A stretch of 64,000 bases of DNA from Nonomuraea sp. MG754425 (GTDB taxonomy: Bacteria; Actinomycetota; Actinomycetes; Streptosporangiales; Streptosporangiaceae): positions 25,013-89,012 of the forward strand of contig NZ_SSXE01000079.1 in assembly GCF_021699195.1 (NCBI RefSeq), in the 5' to 3' direction. The number at the start of each line of letters is the position of its first letter. Positions within the stretch are counted from its first letter, which is position 1. The position numbers and the translations under genes were made by a program. Of the stretch, positions 1 through 8,995 are shown in pieces. Below the pieces are notes generated by a model. The model made no database searches. It was given only the letters and a program-made list of their open reading frames with translations, and had not been told where the DNA came from.

Positions 1-2
1 CG

Positions 3-695
3 TTCCTCGGCTCGGCGCTGGTGCTCCGCTTCGGGACCCGCCGCCGTCCGGCACGGATCGGGACCGGCGGCGGCGCGCTGGTCGGCGCCTCGCTCGCGGG
101 GATGCGACTGCTCCTCGGCGACCGGCGGATCCGGTCGCTGCTTCTGCTGGGCTGGGTTCCGCCGATGTTCGTGGTCGTGCCGGAGGCGCTGCTGACGCCG
201 TACGCCGCCGCCGTCGCCCTCTCCCCGGCCGGGCTCGGGCTGCTCATGTGCGGGATGCCGATCGGCGCGATCCTGAGCGAAACCCTGGTGGGCACGCTGC
301 TCGGCCCGCGCGGCCGGGCGCGCCTGACGATGCCGGTCGCCGTCCTGGCCATGCTGCCGGCGCTCGGGTACGCCTTCGAACCCTCGCTCGGCTGGGCGCT
401 GGCCTGTCAGGTCCTCACCGGCTGCGGCATCAGCTACACCCTCGGCCTGGACCAGTGGTTCGTCGCCGCCGTCCCGGAGGAATTGCGCGGCCGGGCGATG
501 ACGCTGATGACGGCCGGGCTGATGACGGCCCAGGGGCTGGGCATGGCGGTCGCGGGCGCGGTGGCCGAGTTCGTCCCCGTCCACCAGGTGATCGCGGGAG
601 GCGGCGTGCTGGGCGTGGTGTGCGTGTCGGCGGTGCTGCGGACGGTACGCGCGTCGCGCGGGTCATCCGCGGACGAGCGCGTGGCACCGACCTGA
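3..695 (+). CDS. MFS transporter, C-terminal part (cut by window edge)
   Basis: The frame is open from base 3, so this is the 3' end of a longer gene whose start lies outside the window. About 230 residues are visible and form roughly six hydrophobic segments with short basic loops, such as the GPRGRARLTM and VPEELRGRAM loops typical of the C-terminal half of major facilitator superfamily exporters. The protein sits in the cytoplasmic membrane; the substrate cannot be told. The gene ends 46 bp before the convergent LysR gene. The membrane topology is seen; assignment to the MFS is by family resemblance. Confidence 0.75.
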   Translation, partial: FLGSALVLRFGTRRRPARIGTGGGALVGASLAGMRLLLGDRRIRSLLLLGWVPPMFVVVPEALLTPYAAAVALSPAGLGLLMCGMPIGAILSETLVGTLLGPRGRARLTMPVAVLAMLPALGYAFEPSLGWALACQVLTGCGISYTLGLDQWFVAAVPEELRGRAMTLMTAGLMTAQGLGMAVAGAVAEFVPVHQVIAGGGVLGVVCVSAVLRTVRASRGSSADERVAPT

Positions 696-740
696 CCCTC
701 GGTCCGGCGCGGCTCCGGCTCCGGCATGAACGAGGGGGAT

Positions 741-1637
741 TTACGCCCTGCGCGATGCTGACGGCTGAAGGAGGAGATCGAGGAAGAGCCGGGCGGAGGG
801 TTCGAGGGCGTCGCGGGCCCAGACGATCGAGGTGGTGATGCCGAAACGCCCGCCCTCGATGGGCCGGTACACCACCCCGGGATAACCCGAGTGCCGTACG
901 GCCTCGGGCAGCACCGACGCGCCGAGCCCCGCCGCCACCAAAGCGATGATCGTCTGCTTGGGCGACGCCTCGCGGACGATGTTCGGGTACGCCCCGTGCT
1001 GGTGGCAGATCGCCAGCAGGCTGTCGTGACCGACCGGGTTCTGCTCCCTGGGCGGCTGGATCAGCGGCTGCGCGCATGCCTGCGCCAGCGACACGTCGTG
1101 CGCCCCGGCCAGCGGATGCCCTTCGGGCAGGGCGAGCACGAATGGCTCGTGGTGCACCGCCTCCGCCGCCAGCCCCGGGCGGTCGACCGGAGGATGAACG
1201 AAGCCGACGTCCAGGGCTCCGCTCGCCACCAGGTCGAGTTGCTCGTGGATGCGCCGCTCGGTGACCGTGATCTCCACGTCGGGATAGCGTTCGGTGAACC
1301 GGCGCACCACCGGCGGCACCAGCCCGTACAGGGCCGAGTCGATCACTCCGATGGACAGCCGGCCGAGGTCGCCTCTGGCGGCCCTGCGGGCCAGGTCGGT
1401 GGCCCGGCGCGCCTGGCGCAGCGTGGCGCGCGCCTCCTCCAGGAACACCTCCCCCGCCGCCGTGAGCTGGACGCTCCGTTTCGTACGGCGGAGCAGTTCG
1501 GCCCCGACCTCCTCCTCCAGCCGCTGGATCTGCATGCTCAGCGGCGGCTGCGAGATGTGCAGCCGGGTGGCCGCCCGCCCGAAATGAAGCTCCTCGGCGA
1601 CCGCCACGAAGTACTCCATACGCCGCAGGTCAGCCAC
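741..1637 (-). CDS. LysR-family transcriptional regulator
   Basis: This is a LysR-type regulator of about 298 residues. The N-terminal winged helix-turn-helix (about residues 5-60) has the usual pattern: YFVAVAEELHFGRAA, then LHISQPPLSMQIQRLEEEVG. It is followed by a linker helix and a two-lobed effector domain starting near residue 90. I chose the GTG at 1637 because MADLRRMEYF fits the family's start; a TTG at 1649 would add four residues, and neither has a clear Shine-Dalgarno sequence. The gene is divergent from the LVIVD-repeat gene at 1745, which is its likely target (inference). The effector is unknown. Confidence 0.9.
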   Translation of the reverse strand: MADLRRMEYFVAVAEELHFGRAATRLHISQPPLSMQIQRLEEEVGAELLRRTKRSVQLTAAGEVFLEEARATLRQARRATDLARRAARGDLGRLSIGVIDSALYGLVPPVVRRFTERYPDVEITVTERRIHEQLDLVASGALDVGFVHPPVDRPGLAAEAVHHEPFVLALPEGHPLAGAHDVSLAQACAQPLIQPPREQNPVGHDSLLAICHQHGAYPNIVREASPKQTIIALVAAGLGASVLPEAVRHSGYPGVVYRPIEGGRFGITTSIVWARDALEPSARLFLDLLLQPSASRRA

Positions 1638-1644
1638 ACTAATA

Positions 1645-1682
1645 TCCAATCCGTATTTTTCCGGGCGAAAACATATATTGGA
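1645..1682. promoter_or_regulatory. Possible LysR operator in the divergent promoter
   Basis: A TCCAAT half at 1645-1650 and an ATTGGA half at 1677-1682 form an inverted pair in an unusually AT-rich patch between the divergent LysR and LVIVD-repeat genes. LysR regulators usually bind such intergenic inverted halves. The arms are only 6 bp and 26 bp apart, so this is suggestive only. Confidence 0.3.
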
Positions 1683-1744
1683 CAGGCATTCTGCTGATCG
1701 TCAAGCCTGGACACACCACTCACCAAGGTCACCGAGGAGAGCCT

Positions 1745-3151
1745 GTGTCCGAGCAGCACATTTCCCGCCGCGCCGCACTGCGCGGCACGGTGCGGGCAGC
1801 GGGCGCGGCCGGTCTGGCCGCCACACTGGGCAACGGCCCCGCGCACGCGGAAAGCGGTGACACGTCCGGGGACGTGCCGGTCAGCCCACCCAAGGGCGCG
1901 TACGCGCGCAATGTCGAGGTGATCGGCTACTGCGATCTCGATGAACGCCCCGGTTTCAAGATGGCGATCCGGCAGAAGAACGGCCGCTGGTACCTCTACA
2001 TGGGCCACTTCTGGGACCCCGGCTGGAGCGTCCTCGACGTGACGGACCCGGCCAGGGCTCGCGTGCTGAAGTTCCTTCCCACGCCCGAGCCGCGTACCAA
2101 CACGCTCGGCAACCAGGTCACGCTGGGCGGCGACATCCTGGTCACCGCGGTGGAGAAGGTCTTCCCGGTGGAGGCCGCACCCGACCCGGACGGGCCGTTC
2201 CACGACGGTGTGCTCATCTGGGACGTCTCCGACCCCGCCGACCCACGCAGGATCGCCCACTGGAGGACCGACGGCGGCACGGGCACCCACCGCAACCTGT
2301 ACGACGGCGGCCGCTACGCCCATCTCGCCGCCAACATGAAAGGCTTCACCGGCAACATCTACGTGATCCTGGACATGGCCGACCCCGCCCGCCCGGTGGA
2401 GGCCAGCCGCTGGTGGGTGCCCGGCCAGGAGAAGGGCGGCCAGACGCCGGAGCCGGAGCCGTCGCACCTGCACGGGTTCTGCTGCGGGTCCGGCGCGCAC
2501 GTCTCGCTGCACGGCCCGCCGTACCCGGCCGGGAACCACGTCTACCTGCCGTACGGCGCGGCGGGCCTGATCGTGCTGGACATCTCCGACGTTGCCCGCC
2601 CCAGGCAGATCGGCCACCTGCCGTTCAGCCCGCCGTTCCACGCGCAGTTCGGCGTGCACGGATTCCTGCCGATCCCCGAACGCGGCATCGGCTTCGCCAA
2701 CTCCGAGGACATCTCCTACGGCAAAGGCCCGGCGCACCACGCCTCGATCGTGGACATCAAGGACCCGGCCCACCCGTTCCTGCTGTCGTTGCTGCCCGCG
2801 CCCGTACCGCCGAAACAGGCGCCGTACCAGGACTTCGCCGGCAGGGGAGGCTGGTGCGGACCGCACAACTTCAACCACCACCAGTACCACCCGGACGTGG
2901 AGAAGCAGGCGAACCTGTTCTACCTGGCCCACTTCAACGCGGGACTGCGGGTCTACGACGTGTCGAACGCGCGACTGCCGCGCGAGGTCGGCTACTTCAT
3001 CCCGCCGGAGCCGCGCAAGCGCTACGGGCCGCTACCGGCCGGCGACCTGGTCGTGCAGACCGAGGACGTCGTCGTGGACCGGCGCGGCCACATCTACATC
3101 ACCGACAAGAACCAAGGGCTCTGGATCCTGCGCTACGTGGGCCCGCGCTGA
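1745..3151 (+). CDS. Tat-exported LVIVD-repeat protein
   Basis: The 468-residue product begins with a Tat signal (SRRAALRGTVRAAGAAGLAAT, ending ...GPAHA near residue 35). The rest consists of repeated blades of the kind 'VLDVTDPARARVLKFLPT', 'IWDVSDPADPRRIAHWRT' and 'VLDISDVARPRQIGHLP', which are LVIVD repeats expected to fold as a beta-propeller outside the membrane. A Cys pair (GFCCGSG) and many His residues in the central blades are visible. The GTG start is preceded by GAGGAG. The function of the family is poorly known. The gene is divergent from a LysR regulator, which suggests inducible expression. Confidence 0.85.
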   Translation: MSEQHISRRAALRGTVRAAGAAGLAATLGNGPAHAESGDTSGDVPVSPPKGAYARNVEVIGYCDLDERPGFKMAIRQKNGRWYLYMGHFWDPGWSVLDVTDPARARVLKFLPTPEPRTNTLGNQVTLGGDILVTAVEKVFPVEAAPDPDGPFHDGVLIWDVSDPADPRRIAHWRTDGGTGTHRNLYDGGRYAHLAANMKGFTGNIYVILDMADPARPVEASRWWVPGQEKGGQTPEPEPSHLHGFCCGSGAHVSLHGPPYPAGNHVYLPYGAAGLIVLDISDVARPRQIGHLPFSPPFHAQFGVHGFLPIPERGIGFANSEDISYGKGPAHHASIVDIKDPAHPFLLSLLPAPVPPKQAPYQDFAGRGGWCGPHNFNHHQYHPDVEKQANLFYLAHFNAGLRVYDVSNARLPREVGYFIPPEPRKRYGPLPAGDLVVQTEDVVVDRRGHIYITDKNQGLWILRYVGPR

Positions 3152-3314
3152 TCGAATCGCCGCCCGGGTCCACCCGCGATCTGCCGGACCCCGTCCGTCA
3201 CGGCGAGCACCTCCCGGTCTTGGGAAGCGGGTGCGGGCGGTGTCCTTCCGAAGGCGGCGGGTCCGCTCCGGGAAGGCCACCCACCACGCCGGCAGTGCTT
3301 TCCAGGATCTCTGG

Positions 3315-3343
3315 CCGTACCTGTCAGAAGACGACAGGTACGG
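3315..3343. promoter_or_regulatory. Perfect 11-bp inverted repeat, likely operator
   Basis: CCGTACCTGTC and GACAGGTACGG are separated by 7 bp and end 44 bp before the ATG of the small SnoaL-like gene. There is no T-run after it, so it is unlikely to be a terminator. The position between promoter and start suits an operator for a dimeric repressor or a MerR-type activator. No regulator gene lies next to it. Confidence 0.5.
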
Positions 3344-3387
3344 CTGACAGCGTGGGGCGCACTCTCTCACGACAAGGAGTCGACTGG

Positions 3388-3747
3388 ATGAGCGGCATCG
3401 AAAAGACCCTGATGGAGCTCGAGCAGCGGATGCTGGATGCTGACGCGGCCTATGACGAGAAGTTTTTCGAGGAGTACTGCGCCGACGACTTCGTCGCCAT
3501 GGGACATTACGGAATCGTGCCCAGGCAGCAGGTGCTCGACATGTACGTCGCAGGAAGCGGGAACCCCGACCGGCGCAACCGAGCACACGATGTCGTGGTC
3601 AAGCCGCTCGGCGACGCGGGAGCCGTGGTCACCTACAAACTGACAAGCACCAGCGGTGACGAGACGTCCTCATGGCACGCCTCGACGGTCTACCGCCGGA
3701 CCTCCGAGGGCTGGCGCGTCGTGCTCCTCCACCAGACACCCATGTAG
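3388..3747 (+). CDS. SnoaL-like/DUF4440 small protein (NTF2 fold)
   Basis: The 119-residue cytoplasmic protein starts at an ATG 8 bp after AAGGAG. It opens with a helix (EKTLMELEQRMLDADAAYDEKFFEEYCADDFVAMG), then beta strands ending in STVYRRTSEGWRVVLLHQTP. This is the typical layout of NTF2-like DUF4440/SnoaL proteins, in which the last strands line a small hydrophobic pocket. Such proteins are isomerases, hydrolases or binding proteins; the catalytic role here is not deducible. The gene stands alone behind an 11-bp inverted repeat and is convergent with the DUF11-repeat gene. Confidence 0.75.
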   Translation: MSGIEKTLMELEQRMLDADAAYDEKFFEEYCADDFVAMGHYGIVPRQQVLDMYVAGSGNPDRRNRAHDVVVKPLGDAGAVVTYKLTSTSGDETSSWHASTVYRRTSEGWRVVLLHQTPM

Positions 3748-3785
3748 GGTGCCGCACGCACTGATGTCCGGTGCCCTGCCCGTCA

Positions 3786-6700
3786 TTACCCGTTGGTCAT
3801 GGTGTTGTTGGTCTCATCCGCCTCGGCGACCGTGTTGGCGGGATCGACGCGGGCCTGGATGAGCGAGCTGAACTGATCGGCCGCCGACGGGCCCTTCGCC
3901 TTGATGGTGATCGTCGCGGTCTGGCCGCTGGACGGCGACTGGTTCTGGGCTCCATCCAGGGTGCCCGTACAGGCGACGGTCGGAACGGCGGGGACACAGA
4001 CGTAGGTATCCACCCTGGAGGGGGCGAACACGTCGAAGACGATCGTCCGCTCGTCGTCGTCGGCCAGCGGGGTGTCGTTGTTGTACCCGTCCAGGACGCC
4101 ACCCGTGCAGACGCCGTCAGGCTGACAGGTGAACGCGCCCTCCCCCGGTCTGGAGTCGTACGCCGCCCGGAAGACCGCGCCAGCCGGCAGCAGGTCGCGG
4201 ACGCCCACGTTGAAGGCCACGGCCGCACCGGTGTTGCGCACCGTCACCGCGTACTGCAGTTGCCCCGCCGGTGCCACCGTCCCGGCGGGCCGGCTCTGCG
4301 TGACGTCGACCGTCAGGTCGATGTACGTCCCGTCGCCCCCGATGTCGACGATCAGCGACTCCTCGTCGCTGTTGTTGGTCTCGTCACCCTCGGGGATCTT
4401 GTTCTCGAAGTCCACGATCGCCTGGTTGGTGTACACGTCAGGACGGGTGGGAGCGAGCAACCCGATGCGGATGACGCGCGTGGCGTCGTCCGCCTGGGGT
4501 GTCTGCTCTTTCGACCCGTCCAGCACGCCGTTGACGCACACGACGGGCGAGGCCGTGTTGCACTCGAACGCCCCCGGCCCCGGGTCGAGGTCCTCGGCGA
4601 ACCGCACGCTCGCCCCCGCCGGGATGATGTCCTGAAGGTTCACGTGGAAGGCGACGTCGGTCCCGGTGTTGGAGACGATCACGTCGTACTCCACCATCCC
4701 GCTCGGTGCCACGACGCTGTCGGGGTAGACCTGCCGCTTGTCGACCGTCAGATCGTGGTAGACGCAGCATCCGCCGAGCCGGATGTCGGTGGCGCGGATG
4801 TTGATGTTGTTGTCCTCCAGCATCTCGGCGATCTTGTTCTCGTGATCCATGCGGACCTGGGTCTTGATCAGTGCCGGTGGCGCCGGAGCGAACAACGTCA
4901 CCTTGATGGTGGCGAAGTCGGGCGCCAGCGTGTGGTCGTGCGTGCCGCGCAGGATCCCGCCGATGCAGTTGACCGCGCCGTCGGCGCCCGTGCAGGTGAA
5001 GTTGTGGTTGCCGACGTCCACCGCCTCCCGGAACCGCACCCCGGCGGGCAGCAGGTTCTGCAGCGTCACCGCCTCGGTGTCCTGCGTGCCGATGTTGAAC
5101 ACGGTGATCGTGTAGACGAGCGTGCCGCTCGGCGCGACGGCCGGCTCGCTGTCGGCCATGACCGTCAGGTCGACGCCGGTGGCGATGTCCGTCGGCGTGG
5201 CGAAGGAGTTGTTGGTCTCGTCCGCCTCGCGGATGGCGTTGGCGGGGTCGACGGTCACCGTTGAGGTGATCTTGCCGGGTTTCGGCGCGGCGACCACGGT
5301 CACCGTGATCGTCTCCACCGTGCCGCCCGCCGAGCCACTGCTGGTGGCCCCGCGCACGGTCAGCCCGGTACAGGTGACGACGTTGTCCTGGGCGCCGCAC
5401 TCGACCCCGTCCGGCCCCTTGAACGACTTGAACGTCGTGCCGTCCACCAGCGGCTCGCGCACGACGACGTTCCTGGCGTCGTCCAGGCCGCTGTTGCCGA
5501 CGGCGATCACGTAGTCGAAGCTGTCGTGGGCGCGGAAGGCGTCCGGTGCCGGCGGGTCGCTGTGGTTGACGGCGGCCGTCTGGACCACGCTCAGGTCGAC
5601 GCCGGGGCGCACGGTCGTGGTCGTGGTGGCCGAGTTGGACACGCCCGTGTTCTTGATGTTCCCGGTCACCGTGGCGGTGTTGACGATGCGGGAACCGGCG
5701 GTGGCCACCACCTTGCCGGTGATCGTGACGTCCAGGCTCTCGCCCGGGTCCAGCCGCAGGCTCGGGCTCCTCTGGGTGCAGGTGACCTTGGAGGCTTCCA
5801 CCGTGCACGTGCCCTTGGTGGTGGTCGCCGTGACGCTCGCCGCGTCGAGTCCCTGCGTGCCGTCGACGACCACGACATCGTCCGCACGCGTCGCCGCCGT
5901 GTTGACCACATGAATCCTGAACGTCTCGACGTCGCCCGGACGTATCGGGTCCACCAGATCCGTCTTGGTGATCGTCAGATTGGTCTGCGCCGGCGGCGCC
6001 GGCCGGTTCGACACCAGCGACCCGGTGTTGTTCAGCTCGTTGGACTCCGGGACCGCGCCGTACGGGTCCACCACGGCGGTGTTGTCGAACGGGCCCGGGT
6101 CCACGCCGGACCGGGCGATGACGGTGATCGTCGCGTTGGTCCCGGCATTGACGCGCCCGCCCTTACAGGTCACGGTCAGCGAGGGAGCCGGAGTGTTCTC
6201 GCAGGTGAACAAGCTCGTGCCGGCGGCCGAGACGAACTCGAAGCCGTTGGGCAACGTGTCGATCACCACGACGTCGGTGGCGTGCGCGCCGCCGGCGTTG
6301 TTGACCGTCAGGTCGTAGCGGACCTCCTGGTCGTCACCGATCTGCGCGGGCCCCTGGATGCTCACCGACAGCTCGGCCTGCGGCGTGGTGGGCTGGTTGC
6401 TCACCAGCGTGGAGACCGTCGAGGACACCGCGAAGGTCTGGCTGGCGTGCGTGCCCGCCACGGTGGCGGTGTTGTGCAGCGTCTCGCCGTTGGCGGCGGT
6501 CACGATCCCGCGGATGGTCACCCGCCACGGCTGCCCGCCGTCCAGGCTGCCCGCCCGGCAGGTCACCAGCCCGGCCGACTCGGAACACGTGCCCACCGAA
6601 CTGGTCAGCACCAGGCCGGTCATGCCCTGCACCTGGTCGGTCAGCACCACCTCGTCGAGCCCGGCGCCGGACGTGTTCGCCACGTCGATCGTGTAGGTGA

Positions 6701-6902
6701 GCTGCGACCCCGAGGCCACCGGGCTGGAAGGCGGTGGCAGACCAGGACCCGGCGGGGGAATCGCGGAGGCCGTCATGGTGATGGTCGCCGGCTGCGCTGC
6801 CGCCGCCGGGGCACTGGCCGCGACCGTCAGGCCGGAGGCGACCAGTATCAGAGCGGCGAGGGGGGCCGTCGCCCGCCATAAGCCACCTAAGGGCTCGGAC
6901 AT
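3786..6902 (-). CDS. Large secreted DUF11/CARDB-like repeat protein
   Basis: The product has 1038 residues. I chose the ATG at 6902 because GGAGG lies 5 bp upstream and a Sec signal peptide follows directly (hydrophobic ALILVASGLTVAAS, cleavage near APAAAA). The rest consists of seven complete repeats of about 130 residues, each with a 'YTIDVANTSG...' strand, an 'LPAG' turn, one Cys pair and an end like 'EADETNNS'. An eighth incomplete repeat follows. These are DUF11-type Ig-like domains found in surface and matrix proteins. No LPXTG motif or C-terminal membrane helix is present, so it is probably secreted. The promoter region is shared with the GH39 gene; a functional link is not shown. Confidence 0.8.
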   Translation of the reverse strand: MSEPLGGLWRATAPLAALILVASGLTVAASAPAAAAQPATITMTASAIPPPGPGLPPPSSPVASGSQLTYTIDVANTSGAGLDEVVLTDQVQGMTGLVLTSSVGTCSESAGLVTCRAGSLDGGQPWRVTIRGIVTAANGETLHNTATVAGTHASQTFAVSSTVSTLVSNQPTTPQAELSVSIQGPAQIGDDQEVRYDLTVNNAGGAHATDVVVIDTLPNGFEFVSAAGTSLFTCENTPAPSLTVTCKGGRVNAGTNATITVIARSGVDPGPFDNTAVVDPYGAVPESNELNNTGSLVSNRPAPPAQTNLTITKTDLVDPIRPGDVETFRIHVVNTAATRADDVVVVDGTQGLDAASVTATTTKGTCTVEASKVTCTQRSPSLRLDPGESLDVTITGKVVATAGSRIVNTATVTGNIKNTGVSNSATTTTTVRPGVDLSVVQTAAVNHSDPPAPDAFRAHDSFDYVIAVGNSGLDDARNVVVREPLVDGTTFKSFKGPDGVECGAQDNVVTCTGLTVRGATSSGSAGGTVETITVTVVAAPKPGKITSTVTVDPANAIREADETNNSFATPTDIATGVDLTVMADSEPAVAPSGTLVYTITVFNIGTQDTEAVTLQNLLPAGVRFREAVDVGNHNFTCTGADGAVNCIGGILRGTHDHTLAPDFATIKVTLFAPAPPALIKTQVRMDHENKIAEMLEDNNINIRATDIRLGGCCVYHDLTVDKRQVYPDSVVAPSGMVEYDVIVSNTGTDVAFHVNLQDIIPAGASVRFAEDLDPGPGAFECNTASPVVCVNGVLDGSKEQTPQADDATRVIRIGLLAPTRPDVYTNQAIVDFENKIPEGDETNNSDEESLIVDIGGDGTYIDLTVDVTQSRPAGTVAPAGQLQYAVTVRNTGAAVAFNVGVRDLLPAGAVFRAAYDSRPGEGAFTCQPDGVCTGGVLDGYNNDTPLADDDERTIVFDVFAPSRVDTYVCVPAVPTVACTGTLDGAQNQSPSSGQTATITIKAKGPSAADQFSSLIQARVDPANTVAEADETNNTMTNG

Positions 6903-6990
6903 CAATCCTCCGTGTGAACCGAAGTGTTGATCAACGCAAGCATCTAACCAAGGGGGCTGCGGGAAGGCCACGGATGTAACTTGTTTCCGT

Positions 6991-7002
6991 CGGATCGATC
7001 CG
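6991..7002. promoter_or_regulatory. 12-bp palindrome in the DUF11/GH39 divergent region
   Basis: CGGATCGATCCG is a perfect palindrome about 90 bp upstream of the DUF11-repeat gene. It lies in a 293-bp gene-free stretch that otherwise holds only the two promoters and the LacI-type operator at 7168. It could be an operator for the secreted protein; this is weak evidence. Confidence 0.25.
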
Positions 7003-7167
7003 GCGACCTGCTTGTTTCAGAGCTCGGCGACACCGAGTCGCCCGTCCCGGCACGATCGCCGATCACTCGGACCGTGCGAGCCGAGGACGGCTGTGCCCCG
7101 CGACGATGGTCCTCCCCCCGAAAGCGGCTTGACACCTTGAGTCCCGGCAGGCGAGTGTATGGGTTTC

Positions 7168-7181
7168 AGAAACCGGTTACA
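7168..7181. promoter_or_regulatory. LacI/cre-like operator before the GH39 gene
   Basis: AGAAACCGGTTACA matches the LacI/CcpA-type half-palindrome with a central CG. It ends only 14 bp before the GTG of the GH39 gene, overlapping the ribosome-binding region. Related sites occur at 15318 and 17742. The likely binder is the LacI protein encoded at 14294. Confidence 0.65.
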
Positions 7182-7195
7182 GCGGAGGACTACAG

Positions 7196-8995
7196 GTGAC
7201 CACCCCCACCGATTGGGAGTCCCGGATCTCCCGTCGTTCTGACAGCACTCGACGCAGCGAACCCCCTGTTCTTCCTCCGCCGGCCGGCCTGGTGGCCGAG
7301 TCCGGCGCCGGCCATGTGACGTTGCGGTGGGAGCCGGCGGAGGGCGCCGTGGGCTATCTCGTCCACCGTGCCGAAAACCCGCAGGGGCCGTTCGCACCGG
7401 TGGACCATCTGGGTCAGGACGTGCTGTCGGTGCCCGACACCTGGTACGTGGACACGACGGGCATCCCCGGCGTGCGGTACTTCTACGCGGTGGCCTCCGT
7501 TCCCGAGGTGACGATCACGGGCGCGCTCTCCCCGGCCGTGCCGGCGGAGTCGTCGCCGCCGGACGGTGGCCGACCGCTGGTCACGGCCGAGGTGGGCACC
7601 CGGGAGGCGCCCCTGCACAAACCGTGGGTGCCGATGATCGGCAGCGAGCGACTCAGCCAGTTGCGCTGCGCCGACCTCAGCGGCGGGCGGCCGATCGGCG
7701 TGGAACTGCTGGCCGCGCTCAAGCGGGTGCGCGAGGAGATCGGCGTCGAGACCGTGCGCGCGCACGCGATCCTCCACGACGACCTGGGCGTCTACCGGGA
7801 GGTGCACGGCGAGCCCGTGCACGACTTCAGCGCCGTCGACGAGGTGTACGACGCCATCCTCGGCATCGGCCTGCGCCCGGTCGTCGAGATCGGCTTCATG
7901 CCGCGCGATCTGGCCGCCGACCCGTCCAGGACCGTCTTCGACTACGGCGCGATCATCTCGCCGCCCAAGGACTGGCAGCGCTGGGGCGATCTGGTGCGCG
8001 CGCTCGTGCAGCACCTGGTGGACCGGTATGGGCTGGAGGAGGTGCGCGGCTGGGACTTCGAAGTCTGGAACGAGGCCAACCTGGAGGTCTTCTGGTCGGC
8101 CGACCGCGAGGCGTGGATGCGCCTGTACGACGTCACCGCGTTCGCCGTGAAGGACGTCGACCCCGCGCTGCGGGTCGGCGGGCCCTCCTCGGCTGCCGCC
8201 GGCTGGGTGGACGAGCTGCTCCAGCACGTCGCCGAGTCGGGCGCCCCGCTCGACTTCGTCTCCACGCACACCTACGGCAGTCCGCCGCTCGACCTGCGCC
8301 CCACGCTGGAACGCTTCGACCGCTCCGACGCCCGCATCCTGTGGACGGAGTGGGGCGTCACCCCCACGCACTTCAACCCCGTCAACGACGGCGTCGCCTC
8401 GGCGATGTTCCTGCTGCAGGGCATGCGCTCGGCCGCCGGGCGGCTCGACGCCCTGTCCTACTGGGTGGCCTCCGACCACTTCGAGGAGCTCGGCCGCCCG
8501 CCTCGGCTGCTGCACGGCGGCTTCGGCCTCATCACCGTGGGCGGCATCGCCAAGGCCCGCTACCACGCCCTGTGGCTGCTGTCGCGGCTGGGCGACATCG
8601 AGCTGCCCGTCACCCTCGACGGCGACGGCTCCGGTGGCCTCGTCCAGACGTGGGCGAGCCGCCGCGCCGACGGCACGCACGCGATCCTGGTGTGGAACCA
8701 CACACTCGACCACTCCAAGGCCGGCGGCGGCACCGGGCTCGATCGCCGTGTCCGCCTGTCGGTCCCGGGCCCCGGCCGGCCCGTCACCCTGACCCGTCTC
8801 GACGGCGAGCACGGCGACGTCGCCGTGCTCGCGGCAGAGCTGGGCGTGGGCGAGTGGCCGGACGAGGAGCAGTGGGCGCGGCTGCGCGCAGCGGACAGCC
8901 TGGTGTCGCAGGCCGTCACCGGTCAGGCCGGTGACGGCCACGTCACGGTGGAGTTCGACCTGCCTCAGCCGGGCGCGGTCCTCGTGGAGCTGTGA
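7196..8995 (+). CDS. GH39-like glycoside hydrolase (beta-xylosidase type) with N-terminal FN3-like domain
   Basis: The 599-residue protein lacks a signal peptide and should act in the cytoplasm on imported oligosaccharides. Residues about 27-115 look like a fibronectin-III module (VTLRWEPAEGAVGYLVHRAE). The clan GH-A barrel follows: WNEAN contains the probable acid/base Glu293, and ILWTEWG contains the probable nucleophile Glu385. Both fit GH39 enzymes (beta-xylosidase, alpha-iduronidase). The GTG start is preceded by GGAGG. The gene faces the Opp-type transporter operon and has a LacI-type operator at its start, so it is probably induced by the sugar that LacI senses. Exact specificity is uncertain. 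Confidence 0.8.
   Translation: MTTPTDWESRISRRSDSTRRSEPPVLPPPAGLVAESGAGHVTLRWEPAEGAVGYLVHRAENPQGPFAPVDHLGQDVLSVPDTWYVDTTGIPGVRYFYAVASVPEVTITGALSPAVPAESSPPDGGRPLVTAEVGTREAPLHKPWVPMIGSERLSQLRCADLSGGRPIGVELLAALKRVREEIGVETVRAHAILHDDLGVYREVHGEPVHDFSAVDEVYDAILGIGLRPVVEIGFMPRDLAADPSRTVFDYGAIISPPKDWQRWGDLVRALVQHLVDRYGLEEVRGWDFEVWNEANLEVFWSADREAWMRLYDVTAFAVKDVDPALRVGGPSSAAAGWVDELLQHVAESGAPLDFVSTHTYGSPPLDLRPTLERFDRSDARILWTEWGVTPTHFNPVNDGVASAMFLLQGMRSAAGRLDALSYWVASDHFEELGRPPRLLHGGFGLITVGGIAKARYHALWLLSRLGDIELPVTLDGDGSGGLVQTWASRRADGTHAILVWNHTLDHSKAGGGTGLDRRVRLSVPGPGRPVTLTRLDGEHGDVAVLAAELGVGEWPDEEQWARLRAADSLVSQAVTGQAGDGHVTVEFDLPQPGAVLVEL

Noticed and set aside
3786..6902. Cell-wall anchoring of the DUF11 protein
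   Set aside because: No LPXTG-type motif, C-terminal membrane helix or basic tail is present.
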